In this document: positions 1 to 7,446 of the stretch, piece by piece
Layout: the number at the start of each line of letters is the position of its first letter
How positions within the stretch are numbered: the stretch's first letter is position 1
From: Flavobacterium hibisci
Lineage (GTDB): Bacteria; Bacteroidota; Bacteroidia; Flavobacteriales; Flavobacteriaceae
Direction of reading: 5' to 3'
Assembly: GCF_020026925.1 (NCBI RefSeq)
Contig: NZ_JAIQDW010000005.1
Location: forward strand, 124,001-188,000
DNA length: 64,000 nt
Notes under the pieces: model-generated
What the model was told of the DNA's origin: nothing
The model's input: the letters and a program-made list of their open reading frames with translations, nothing else
Databases searched by the model: none
Program-made: the position numbers and the translations under genes

Positions 1-202
1 GTCGCTGAAGCAATCATTAAAGCAAAACGAAAACATAACACTTTTGATTGGTCCCGAGGGCGATTTTTCTGAAAAAGAAATTACCTTGGCGATTGAAAAC
101 AAGTTCCAGCCTGTTACTTTAGGAAATACCCGTTTACGCACTGAAACCGCTGCAGTTGTCGCATGCCATAGTGTTGTGTTTTTCAATGAAAACTCAAATT
201 AA
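1..202 (+). CDS. rsmE: 16S rRNA (uracil-1498-N3)-methyltransferase RsmE, 3' end only
   Basis: Only the last 66 codons are present; the reading frame enters at base 2 and stops with TAA at 200-202. The peptide contains the SPOUT-type signature LIGPEGDFSEKE followed by LGNTRLRTETAAVVAC, which forms the SAM-binding knot of RsmE. In known RsmE proteins this knot binds S-adenosylmethionine for methylation of U1498 in the decoding region of 16S rRNA. The N-terminal PUA-like part lies outside the window. The DUF4159 gene starts 17 bases downstream, so the two are probably co-transcribed. The C-terminal motifs are diagnostic, so the assignment is firm despite truncation. Confidence 0.93.
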   Translation, partial: SLKQSLKQNENITLLIGPEGDFSEKEITLAIENKFQPVTLGNTRLRTETAAVVACHSVVFFNENSN

Positions 203-219
203 CCGACTTTAAAATTGAT

Positions 220-858
220 ATGAAAAAAATATTGTTTCTGTTTTTATTGGCTTCTATTTCTTCTTTTGCACAAGAAATTGCCTTATTAAAATATAGCGGT
301 GGCGGAGACTGGTACGCAAATCCTACTTCACTGCCAAACTTAATTCGGTTTTGTAATTCCACTATTCAAACCCAGATAAAAGCAAAACCTTCAACAGTTG
401 AGCCAGGAAATCCAGACTTACTCTCTTACCCTTTTGTACACATGACGGGGCATGGAAATGTTGTTTTTAGTGATGCTGATATAACAAATCTTAGAAACTA
501 CCTAAACGGAGGCGGTTTCCTGCATATTGATGATAATTACGGGATGGATCAATATATTAGAAAAGAAATAAAAAAAATATTTCCAAATAATAGTTTAGTT
601 GAGATTCCGGCTAATCATGCTATTTTTCAAAAACCTTTTCCTTTTCCGAACGGGCTGCCAAAAATTCATGAACACGATGCTAAAAGACCTCAGGCTTTTG
701 GGATTTTTGTAGAAAACAAGCTGGTTTTACTATATACCTACGAATGTGATCTTGGTGACGGCTGGGAAGATCCGGAAGTAAATAATGATCCGGCCGAAGT
801 ACGCCAGAAGGCATTAAAAATGGGTGCCAATATCATCAATTATATTTTCACCAATTAA
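220..858 (+). CDS. DUF4159 domain secreted protein
   Basis: A 212-residue protein with a cleavable signal peptide (about residues 1-17, ending SSFAQ). The mature part carries the DUF4159 pattern: GGGDWYANPTSLPNLIRFC near residue 27, then FVHMTGHGNV and a GGGFLHIDDNYG segment near residue 97. DUF4159 proteins resemble glutamine-amidotransferase-like folds, but no reaction is established for them. The gene follows rsmE by 17 bases, and its last 35 bases overlap the longest possible frame of the next gene. If the downstream gene uses its GTG start, as seems likely, there is no overlap. The family call is solid; the function is unknown. Confidence 0.85.
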   Translation: MKKILFLFLLASISSFAQEIALLKYSGGGDWYANPTSLPNLIRFCNSTIQTQIKAKPSTVEPGNPDLLSYPFVHMTGHGNVVFSDADITNLRNYLNGGGFLHIDDNYGMDQYIRKEIKKIFPNNSLVEIPANHAIFQKPFPFPNGLPKIHEHDAKRPQAFGIFVENKLVLLYTYECDLGDGWEDPEVNNDPAEVRQKALKMGANIINYIFTN

Positions 859-868
859 TCTATACACA

Positions 869-1363
869 GTGCAGCTTACCCACGAAGAAAATCAATTTGA
901 AAGTAAAACATTTCCCATAACCCTGGTTTGCGATCACATCTACTTTCAGCAAAACATTGGTTCTCTTTTTAGAATTAGTGAAGCTTTTGGTATTGAAAAA
1001 ATCATTTTTTTAGGAAAAGATATTCCGTTAAATCCCAGAAAAATAAATAAAACTTCAAGAAGTACTCATCTTAATGTTTCTCATACTGTTATTGAAGAAA
1101 CAGATGAATTAATTCATTATCTACTTGAAAATCAATTTGAAATCATTGCTTTAGAAATTACTCATAACAGCAAGCCTTTAAAAGAAATCATAATTCCTGA
1201 TGATAAAAAAATAGCACTCTTGATAGGAAGTGAAATTGATGGAATTTCTAGCAATCTCTTAAAAATTTCAAATCAAATTGTCCATATTACGATGTTTGGA
1301 AAAAACAGCAGCATGAATGTTGTTCAGGCAACAAGCATAGCTTTGTACGAATTAACTTCTTAA
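869..1363 (+). CDS. TrmH/SpoU-family RNA 2'-O-methyltransferase
   Basis: A SPOUT-class RNA methyltransferase of about 164 residues. The visible motifs are QNIGSLFRISEAFGIEKIIFLG (motif 1), LLIGSEIDGIS (motif 2) and IHITMFGKNSSMNVVQATSIALYE-like motif 3, here HITMFGKNSSMNVVQA. The family methylates a ribose 2'-OH in tRNA or rRNA using SAM; the target nucleotide cannot be read from sequence. An ATG at 824 would add 15 residues and overlap the upstream gene. A GTG at 869 gives the compact N-terminus MQLTHEENQFE, which looks like the usual start of short SpoU proteins, so 869 is preferred. The start choice is inference; the family is certain. Confidence 0.85.
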   Translation: MQLTHEENQFESKTFPITLVCDHIYFQQNIGSLFRISEAFGIEKIIFLGKDIPLNPRKINKTSRSTHLNVSHTVIEETDELIHYLLENQFEIIALEITHNSKPLKEIIIPDDKKIALLIGSEIDGISSNLLKISNQIVHITMFGKNSSMNVVQATSIALYELTS

Positions 1364-1519
1364 AATAATATTTAACACTTTTATAAGAACTAGACTACAT
1401 AAGGGTTTGTAAGATTCTGATCAACAAATTGTTATAAAAATTTTGACAATTACATTTTTTGTTATAAAATTGTGTAAGAATTTAACTAATTAAACATTTT
1501 ATAACAAAACCCCTTTATT

Positions 1520-2479
1520 ATGAAAAAAATTCTTTTTTCCGCCGTTACAGCTCTTATGCTGTTTTCTTGTCAAAATGATAAGACAGAATCTTCAGATCCT
1601 GATTTAAATGTAGCTTCAAGACGTGGTTGTGCATCCCAAGAAGTTTTAGAAGAACAATTAAAAGCGAACCCGGCATTAGCTCTTAAAATGAATGAGATCG
1701 AAGCTTTTACAGCTAAACATTCCTTGGATAAATTTACAGGTCGATTAGTAAACGGTAAAATCGAAATTCCTGTAGTAGTAAATGTATTATACAGAACTAC
1801 TGCACAGAACATTTCTGATGCACAGATTCAATCGCAAATTGATGTCCTGAACAAAGACTTTAATGCGCTAAATTCAGATTATAATAATGTCCCGGCACTC
1901 TTTTCGGGTGTAAAAGCGAATATCGGGATTACATTTGTTTTAGATCAGGTCATTAGAAAATCTACAACAAAAACTTCCTGGGGTACAAATGACGCCATGA
2001 AAAAAACTGCACAGGGCGGTCTAGCACCAACGTCACCTACAACCAAGCTTAATTTATGGTCATGTGTGATTGGTAATGATATTTTGGGATACGCACAATT
2101 TCCGGGAGGACCATCATCAACAGACGGAGTCGTAATTGATTACCGCTATTTTGGTTTATCTGGTGCAGCTAATGCTCCATTTAATTTAGGAAGAACAGGT
2201 ACTCACGAAGTAGGTCACTGGATGAATTTACGTCACATTTGGGGAGATGCAACTTGCGGAAGCGATTTAGTAGCTGACACACCAACCCATAATGAAGAAA
2301 ATTATGGTGTACCGGCTTATCCTCATTATAGCACATGTGCCGGAAATCCTGTAGAAATGACAATGAATTACATGGATTACACCAATGATAATGCTATGTA
2401 TATGTTTACAAATGGACAGAAAACCCGAATATCAGCCATATTTACAACGGGAGGAGCAAGAGCTTCATTTGCCCAATAA
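1520..2479 (+). CDS. M43-family (pappalysin-like) zinc metalloprotease lipoprotein
   Basis: A 319-residue protein with a lipoprotein signal (LMLFSC, Cys near residue 17). The zinc site HEVGHWMNLRH lies at about residues 228-238, matching HExxHxxxxxH of metzincins, and a downstream MNYMDYTND segment supplies the Met-turn. These are features of MEROPS family M43 (cytophagalysin/ulilysin type), which cleaves proteins outside the cell or at the cell surface. The cysteines near CGSD and STCAG probably form disulfides as in that family. No T9SS C-terminal domain is visible, so it is likely membrane-anchored. The gene is monocistronic: it has its own 156-base upstream region and a strong terminator immediately after it. 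Confidence 0.88.
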   Translation: MKKILFSAVTALMLFSCQNDKTESSDPDLNVASRRGCASQEVLEEQLKANPALALKMNEIEAFTAKHSLDKFTGRLVNGKIEIPVVVNVLYRTTAQNISDAQIQSQIDVLNKDFNALNSDYNNVPALFSGVKANIGITFVLDQVIRKSTTKTSWGTNDAMKKTAQGGLAPTSPTTKLNLWSCVIGNDILGYAQFPGGPSSTDGVVIDYRYFGLSGAANAPFNLGRTGTHEVGHWMNLRHIWGDATCGSDLVADTPTHNEENYGVPAYPHYSTCAGNPVEMTMNYMDYTNDNAMYMFTNGQKTRISAIFTTGGARASFAQ

Positions 2480-2500
2480 TTATTGGCAAAAACAACACTT

Positions 2501-2528
2501 AAAGCGGGATTAATAATCCCGCTTTTTT
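2501..2528 (+). terminator. Rho-independent terminator after the M43 protease
   Basis: An 11-bp perfect stem (AAAGCGGGATT at 2501-2511 pairing with 2515-2525), a 3-base loop, and a T-run. It sits 21 bases after the protease stop codon. Confidence 0.9.
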
Positions 2529-2586
2529 GATTTAAGGACTAAATTTTAAAAATGGTTTTACTACATTTATAGTCTAAATATTAAAC

Positions 2587-3678
2587 ATGGTAACATCAAA
2601 AACTATTTCGAACGGTATTTTAAGAGCCTTAGCCACAATCTTAATAATTGGTCTTGTTTTATACTTTTTATACGAAATACAAACCGTAATTGTCTACTTA
2701 TGCATTTCTTTACTATTGTGTTTAATTGCAAATCCTTTAGTTTTATTTTTAAAAAATAAACTGAAGTTTAGTAATTCGATGGCGGCAACAACAACTATCG
2801 TCTTTTTTATATTTCTGATTGTGGGTTTTATACTTCTGTTTGTTCCTTTAATTATTTCACAGGCAAATAATTTGGCGCTATTAGATACAGCTCAACTTCA
2901 AACAAAATTCATAGAAACTGAGAAACATCTTGAAGATTACTTTAATATTCAGCATATTGACTTAAATAAAATTATAAAAGACTCTAAACTTACTTCGGTA
3001 TTAGATTTTAGTTATTTTACCGGATTTATCAATTCAATTATTAATTTCATGGCCGATATGGGAATGGGATTGGTTTCTGTTTTCTTTATCACTTTCTTTT
3101 TTATTAAAGATCAGGATATTTTTAAAAATCAGGCCAGAAGAGTAATTCCTGATTCAAATGAAGATAAAATTCTGAATTCAATCACAAAAATAAACCACTT
3201 ATTAACACGCTATTTTATTGGTTTGCTGTTACAATTAATTGTGGTATTTGTCCTGTATTTAATTGTATTGCTAATATTTGGAAATGAAAACGCTTTTGTC
3301 ATTGCTTTTTTATGCGCAATTCTAAACATAATTCCATATTTAGGGCCAATTATCGGGACAACATTGGCGGGGATTTTAACGATGATCAGTATGATTGGTC
3401 AGGATTTTCAATCTGAAATAGTACCAAAAACAATCTATGTAATTATAGGCTTTTTGATAGTACAAGCGATTGACAATAATATTAGTCAGCCCATAATTTC
3501 ATCAAAAAGCGTAAATTCGCACCCGTTAGAAATATTCTTGATAATCCTGATCAGCGGAATCACATTTGGAATTGTGGGTATGATAATCGCAGTTCCGGCA
3601 TTTACAATGATTAAAGTAATTTTAAAAGAATTTTTTCCTGACAATAAAATTGTGTCCGTATTAACCGAAAGAATTTAG
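2587..3678 (+). CDS. AI-2E family transporter (permease)
   Basis: A 363-residue integral membrane protein. Hydrophobic segments fill residues about 10-90, then comes a soluble stretch of about 60 residues, then more membrane segments from about residue 150 onward. The conserved tail pattern with the NIIPYLGPIIG motif near residue 250 and FLIVQAIDNNISQPII near 295 is typical of the AI-2E/PerM/YdiK family. Members have been linked to export of small molecules or Na+/H+ exchange; the substrate here cannot be assigned. The next gene begins two bases after the stop, indicating co-transcription. Confidence 0.88.
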   Translation: MVTSKTISNGILRALATILIIGLVLYFLYEIQTVIVYLCISLLLCLIANPLVLFLKNKLKFSNSMAATTTIVFFIFLIVGFILLFVPLIISQANNLALLDTAQLQTKFIETEKHLEDYFNIQHIDLNKIIKDSKLTSVLDFSYFTGFINSIINFMADMGMGLVSVFFITFFFIKDQDIFKNQARRVIPDSNEDKILNSITKINHLLTRYFIGLLLQLIVVFVLYLIVLLIFGNENAFVIAFLCAILNIIPYLGPIIGTTLAGILTMISMIGQDFQSEIVPKTIYVIIGFLIVQAIDNNISQPIISSKSVNSHPLEIFLIILISGITFGIVGMIIAVPAFTMIKVILKEFFPDNKIVSVLTERI

Positions 3679-3680
3679 CT

Positions 3681-4859
3681 TTGAATACTTCTATTTTGCA
3701 TCCAGATATACAGAAATTTATAATTCAAAATACTGGAGCAGATGTAACAAAATTGGCGCTGCAGAAAAATCCGTTTCTACAAGTGGATTGGATTTTAATT
3801 TTAAATCAAATTGAAGCGCGAACAAAAGCCAAAGAAAAACTTCCGACTTGGTTTGTGGAAGAAAATATAATTTATCCAAGCAAAATCTCAATTGAACAAA
3901 CTTCTTCAGAAAAAACAGCTGCTCACAAATCTTCTTTGATTTCCGGAGAATCTTTAATTGATTTAACCGGTGGTTTTGGAGTAGATGACTATTATTTTTC
4001 TAAGAAGTTCAAAACAATAGCACACTGTGAAATAAATAAAGAGTTATCGTCAATTGTAAAACATAATTTTGAGCAGCTAAAAGTTGGGAACTGCACTTTT
4101 TATGAAGATGACTCAATGAATATTTTAAGTAATTTTAATCAAAAATGGGACTGGATTTATATTGATCCATCCCGTAGAAATGATGCTAAAGGCAAAGTTT
4201 TCATGCTGAAAGACTGCTTGCCAAATGTTTCGGAATCGTTAGATTTTTACTTCGAAAAAACAGATTCAATTTTAATTAAAACTGCACCATTATTAGATAT
4301 TTCTGCAGGGTTATCTGAATTAAAATTTGTAAAGAATATCCATATCATAGCTTTGGAAAACGAAGTAAAAGAATTGCTTTTTGAAATACACCATCACTAT
4401 TCTGGTGACATTACTATAAAAACAGCTAATCTTTTAAAGGATAAAACTGAAACTTTCGAATTTGTTATGGGTGAATTTGAGTATCCATCCTACCATTTAC
4501 CTCAAAAGTTTCTGTATGAGCCTAATTCAGCCATTATGAAGTCAGGAGGATTTGATGAAGTTAGCAATTCATTCAAAATAAATAAACTCCACAAAAATTC
4601 CCATTTATATACTTCAGATGAATTAATTGATTTTCCGGGACGAACTTTTGAGATCGAGAAAGTAATTTCATATAGCAAAAATGATATGAAAACAACACTT
4701 TTAAATCAACAGGCAAATGTTACAACACGTAATTTTCCTGACACAGTAGAAAACATTCGAAAAAAATGGAAAATAAAAAATGGAGGGAATTTGTATTGTT
4801 TTTTTACAACTGATAAAAATAATAGTAAAATAGTTTTAATTTGCAGAAAAATAACTTAA
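3681..4859 (+). CDS. Class I SAM-dependent methyltransferase with THUMP-like C-terminal domain (PG_1098 type)
   Basis: A 392-residue protein. The N-terminal domain (about 1-90) resembles the ferredoxin-like domain of Porphyromonas PG_1098-type proteins. A Rossmann methyltransferase core follows, with LIDLTGGFGVDDYYFS (SAM motif I, near 93) and WIYIDPSRRNDAKGKVF (near 159), where the conserved DPSRR takes the place of the usual catalytic NPPY. The last 80 residues look like the THUMP-like domain found at the end of this family. The substrate is presumably RNA but is not known. The start is a TTG, two bases after the previous stop; no suitable ATG lies nearby in frame, so the TTG start is likely real. 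Confidence 0.85.
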   Translation: MNTSILHPDIQKFIIQNTGADVTKLALQKNPFLQVDWILILNQIEARTKAKEKLPTWFVEENIIYPSKISIEQTSSEKTAAHKSSLISGESLIDLTGGFGVDDYYFSKKFKTIAHCEINKELSSIVKHNFEQLKVGNCTFYEDDSMNILSNFNQKWDWIYIDPSRRNDAKGKVFMLKDCLPNVSESLDFYFEKTDSILIKTAPLLDISAGLSELKFVKNIHIIALENEVKELLFEIHHHYSGDITIKTANLLKDKTETFEFVMGEFEYPSYHLPQKFLYEPNSAIMKSGGFDEVSNSFKINKLHKNSHLYTSDELIDFPGRTFEIEKVISYSKNDMKTTLLNQQANVTTRNFPDTVENIRKKWKIKNGGNLYCFFTTDKNNSKIVLICRKIT

Positions 4860-4862
4860 AAA

Positions 4863-5426
4863 ATGAAATATTTAATTACACTAGCTTTTTTTCTGTTAAC
4901 TTATAGCACATTTGCCCAAAAACCTTGTGAATACAGTACAAACGTAACAGATTCAATTGGTACTTATAAAGTTACAAATGAATATCTGGTAAGTGAAAAA
5001 AACTTTGGAAACACTTTTGATTATATCTTTTTTTCTTTGGCGCAAACTGACGGTTTGCCAACATTAAACTTACAATTGATCCAAAAAAGCAAGGATTTTA
5101 TAAAAGCCAATTGTTTTGATAAAAACTCAAAAGTATTTTTACAATTACAGAATGGTAAAGTTGTTACCTTACTACATGTCAATCAGGAAAACTGCGGAAC
5201 CCTACTTCATGATAAAGATTTTAATAACCGGATCAATACCGGTATTTTTATGTTTATGAAAGATAATTATGAAGAACTGAAGAAATCGCCTGTAACCATT
5301 ATGCGAATTAAATATTTAACGGCAACCGAAGATTATATCATAAGGGGTGAAATTACATCAGAGATGAACGGAAAAACATACAAGCCTGCTACTTATTTTA
5401 TGGAAAATATCAGATGTGTGGAATAA
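4863..5426 (+). CDS. Secreted hypothetical protein
   Basis: A 187-residue protein with a clear signal peptide (about 1-18, ending STFAQ). The mature part has four cysteines (KPCEY, KANCFD, ENCGTL, IRCVE), which could form two disulfides in the periplasm. No catalytic motif or known domain is recognised. It begins three bases after the methyltransferase stop, so it is the last gene of that operon. It ends directly against the end of the convergent dipeptidase gene with no base between the two stop codons. The function is unknown. Confidence 0.7.
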   Translation: MKYLITLAFFLLTYSTFAQKPCEYSTNVTDSIGTYKVTNEYLVSEKNFGNTFDYIFFSLAQTDGLPTLNLQLIQKSKDFIKANCFDKNSKVFLQLQNGKVVTLLHVNQENCGTLLHDKDFNNRINTGIFMFMKDNYEELKKSPVTIMRIKYLTATEDYIIRGEITSEMNGKTYKPATYFMENIRCVE

Positions 5427-6089
5427 TTATTCGCAATCCCATTTTTGATTAGAAACCTTATCTTTTAAACCTGTTTTTAAATTATAATGCCACCATTCTG
5501 AATCAAAAGAATTAAAGCCGTTTTTAATCATTACTTTTTTAAGGAATTTTCTATTCGATAATACTTCTTTAGAAAGTTTAGTATAATTATGACTTGCCTG
5601 AATCCCAAAAAAATCAAAGGGAGTTCCCATATCAACTTCTTTACCTTTAGAATCAACCAAAGAAATATCAACGGCTCCTCCTCTGTTATGGATGGAGCCT
5701 TTTTTTGGATCTGCCACATACTCCGGATTTGAAACTATCTGCCACATTTTGTTCTGAATAGATAATGGTCTGTAGCAGTCATAAAGTTTAATTTTATAGC
5801 CTTTCTTTATAAAATCCTTGTTGGCTTCTATCAGAGCCTGAACAGTCTTTAAACGCAAAAAACATTCGGCACAATCATACACTTTTGCTTTTAAAAAATT
5901 ATCCTCAGTAGCATATTTCATATCGTAGATAAAATCTTTACTGTAATCCTTTAAATTGACGAAAGTAGTATCAGTCAGAGAGACATCTTCATATACCTCA
6001 TTCTGAGCGCTTGAAGAAATTATCCAAAAAAAAGAAACTAAAAAAAACAAAAAGTTTGAATATGAAATTACCTGTACTGTTGACTTCAT
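5427..6089 (-). CDS. D-alanyl-D-alanine dipeptidase, VanX/DdpX type (peptidase M15D)
   Basis: A 220-residue protein with a hydrophobic N-terminal export signal (about 1-28, ending SSAQN). The zinc-peptidase motifs are complete: SIHNRGGAVDISLVD near residue 133 gives the first His and Asp ligands, and SEWWHYN near residue 198 gives the catalytic Glu and the third ligand His. The YDCYRPLSIQ segment carries the family arginine that stabilises the transition state. M15D enzymes split D-Ala-D-Ala or related dipeptides. In an organism without an obvious vanHA-type cluster nearby, peptidoglycan dipeptide recycling is more likely than glycopeptide resistance. No van regulatory genes are present in the window. 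Confidence 0.9.
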   Translation of the reverse strand: MKSTVQVISYSNFLFFLVSFFWIISSSAQNEVYEDVSLTDTTFVNLKDYSKDFIYDMKYATEDNFLKAKVYDCAECFLRLKTVQALIEANKDFIKKGYKIKLYDCYRPLSIQNKMWQIVSNPEYVADPKKGSIHNRGGAVDISLVDSKGKEVDMGTPFDFFGIQASHNYTKLSKEVLSNRKFLKKVMIKNGFNSFDSEWWHYNLKTGLKDKVSNQKWDCE

Positions 6090-6135
6090 TGTAAAAATTC
6101 ACTGTGTTTAGGTAAATATAAACAAAACATTTTTT

Positions 6136-7239
6136 TTATATCTCTCCTGCCATCATAATATTTTCTTTTATTCCTTTATTCTTAAGCATTCGGAAATGGG
6201 ACCTTACAGCATGATAAAATGGATAAGAAGTATAAGGAAGATTATATTCTTTAGCATATCGCTTTATTATAGGGGTTATATAAGGATAGTAAGTATGTCC
6301 AACACCAGGAAAAAGATGATGTGCCACATGATGCGTAAAACCTCCATACAAAAAGTTAGCTAATTTGCTGTTGGTACTAAAATCTTTAGTCACGATCATC
6401 TGATGCAAAGCCCAGGTAGCAGAAAGATTCCCCTCAACATCTGCAACAGGAAACTGTGCATCTTCATCAACATGAGTCGAAACGAGTGCCACAACACCAA
6501 GAGCACTTCCGCACATATGCATTGCAATCCATGCAAGTAAAACCATGTACCAGGGTTGATCTAACAAAAACATCGGAAGGAAAAGCAAATAAAAAAGATT
6601 AACCAATTTTGCTGCAAATAACAAGTAAACCTCTGTTACTGGAATTTTATCTACTACTTTTTTTACGTAATTATCTTTTTTACCAAAAAAATCTTTAAAG
6701 TCCCTTATATAAATCCAATTGAGACTGTACAATGGATAAATAAGCCACATATAGATATACTGATATTTATGATAATTAAATAAAGGGCTGTTAGGAAATA
6801 TTCTGATGATATCACTTTGCCTTATATCAACATCCCAATCAGGAATGTTGGGATAAGCATGATGAAGATTAATATGACGGCGGGTCCAAAGCCAGTGATT
6901 ACTTCCAAAAAGCTCCAAAACATACATAAACCACTGATTATGTTTTTGCTTTTTAAACAATGCTCCGTGTGCAGCATCGTGAAATGCATTGATGAACAGT
7001 ACAATCATCGTAATTCCACATAAAATGTAAAATAAAAATAATAAAAGAGTACTGTTCCCAAAGCAGAGAATGCAGGCATAAAATAAAAAGAAGGCAATAA
7101 TAAGTCCCAGAGACTTTATAATATTCAAGAGGTATAAGGATGAATTCTGCAAAACAGTTTCATTAACTTCTTTTCTAATCTTTTTAAAAAAATCATCAGT
7201 ATCAGATTTTAGATAAACCGGGCGTTTTAACTTTTCCAT
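6136..7239 (-). CDS. Fatty acid desaturase (membrane di-iron acyl desaturase)
   Basis: A 367-residue membrane protein with the three histidine boxes of the acyl desaturase family: HDAAH at 87-91, HINLHH at 122-127, and HHVAHH near residue 307, followed by LFPGVGHTYYP. Transmembrane segments lie at about 40-60, 65-85 and 195-240. The third box with the H/QxxHH arrangement and the overall layout match front-end or linoleoyl-CoA-type desaturases that introduce a double bond into acyl lipid chains at the inner membrane. Regiospecificity cannot be read from sequence. It is a monocistronic gene facing left, and a possible -7 box lies 28 bases upstream of its start. Confidence 0.9.
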   Translation of the reverse strand: MEKLKRPVYLKSDTDDFFKKIRKEVNETVLQNSSLYLLNIIKSLGLIIAFFLFYACILCFGNSTLLLFLFYILCGITMIVLFINAFHDAAHGALFKKQKHNQWFMYVLELFGSNHWLWTRRHINLHHAYPNIPDWDVDIRQSDIIRIFPNSPLFNYHKYQYIYMWLIYPLYSLNWIYIRDFKDFFGKKDNYVKKVVDKIPVTEVYLLFAAKLVNLFYLLFLPMFLLDQPWYMVLLAWIAMHMCGSALGVVALVSTHVDEDAQFPVADVEGNLSATWALHQMIVTKDFSTNSKLANFLYGGFTHHVAHHLFPGVGHTYYPYITPIIKRYAKEYNLPYTSYPFYHAVRSHFRMLKNKGIKENIMMAGEI

Positions 7240-7266
7240 AATGATTATCGACCTAAATTCTTATAT

Positions 7267-7274
7267 CAAATTTA
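7267..7274 (-). promoter_or_regulatory. Possible Bacteroidota -7 promoter box for the desaturase
   Basis: On the minus strand this reads TAAATTTG, matching the TAnnTTTG consensus of Bacteroidota primary sigma factors. It would give a leader of about 20 bases. The nearest TTTG-like -33 candidate (7299-7302) is spaced 24 bases away, longer than usual, so support is weak. Confidence 0.3.
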
Positions 7275-7446
7275 ATAAAAAAAAAGCTAAAATACACACA
7301 AACAACACTTTAAATAAATAAAATTTACCTGAAAATTAATTTACTTTAAAGAAGAGATGAAAACTGGTAAAGGCATTTCTGTACAGATAAAACAACAAAT
7401 GGACTTAGAGTCAGTTCGCAATGATGTAGGCCATTTTGGGGGTTTG

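Noticed and set aside
824-868. N-terminal extension of the SpoU methyltransferase from ATG 824.
   Set aside because: It overlaps the previous gene and adds 15 residues unlike the family start; the GTG at 869 gives the expected N-terminus.
5427-6089. A glycopeptide-resistance role for the VanX-type dipeptidase.
   Set aside because: No vanH, vanA-type ligase or vanRS regulator genes lie nearby; a peptidoglycan recycling role is simpler.
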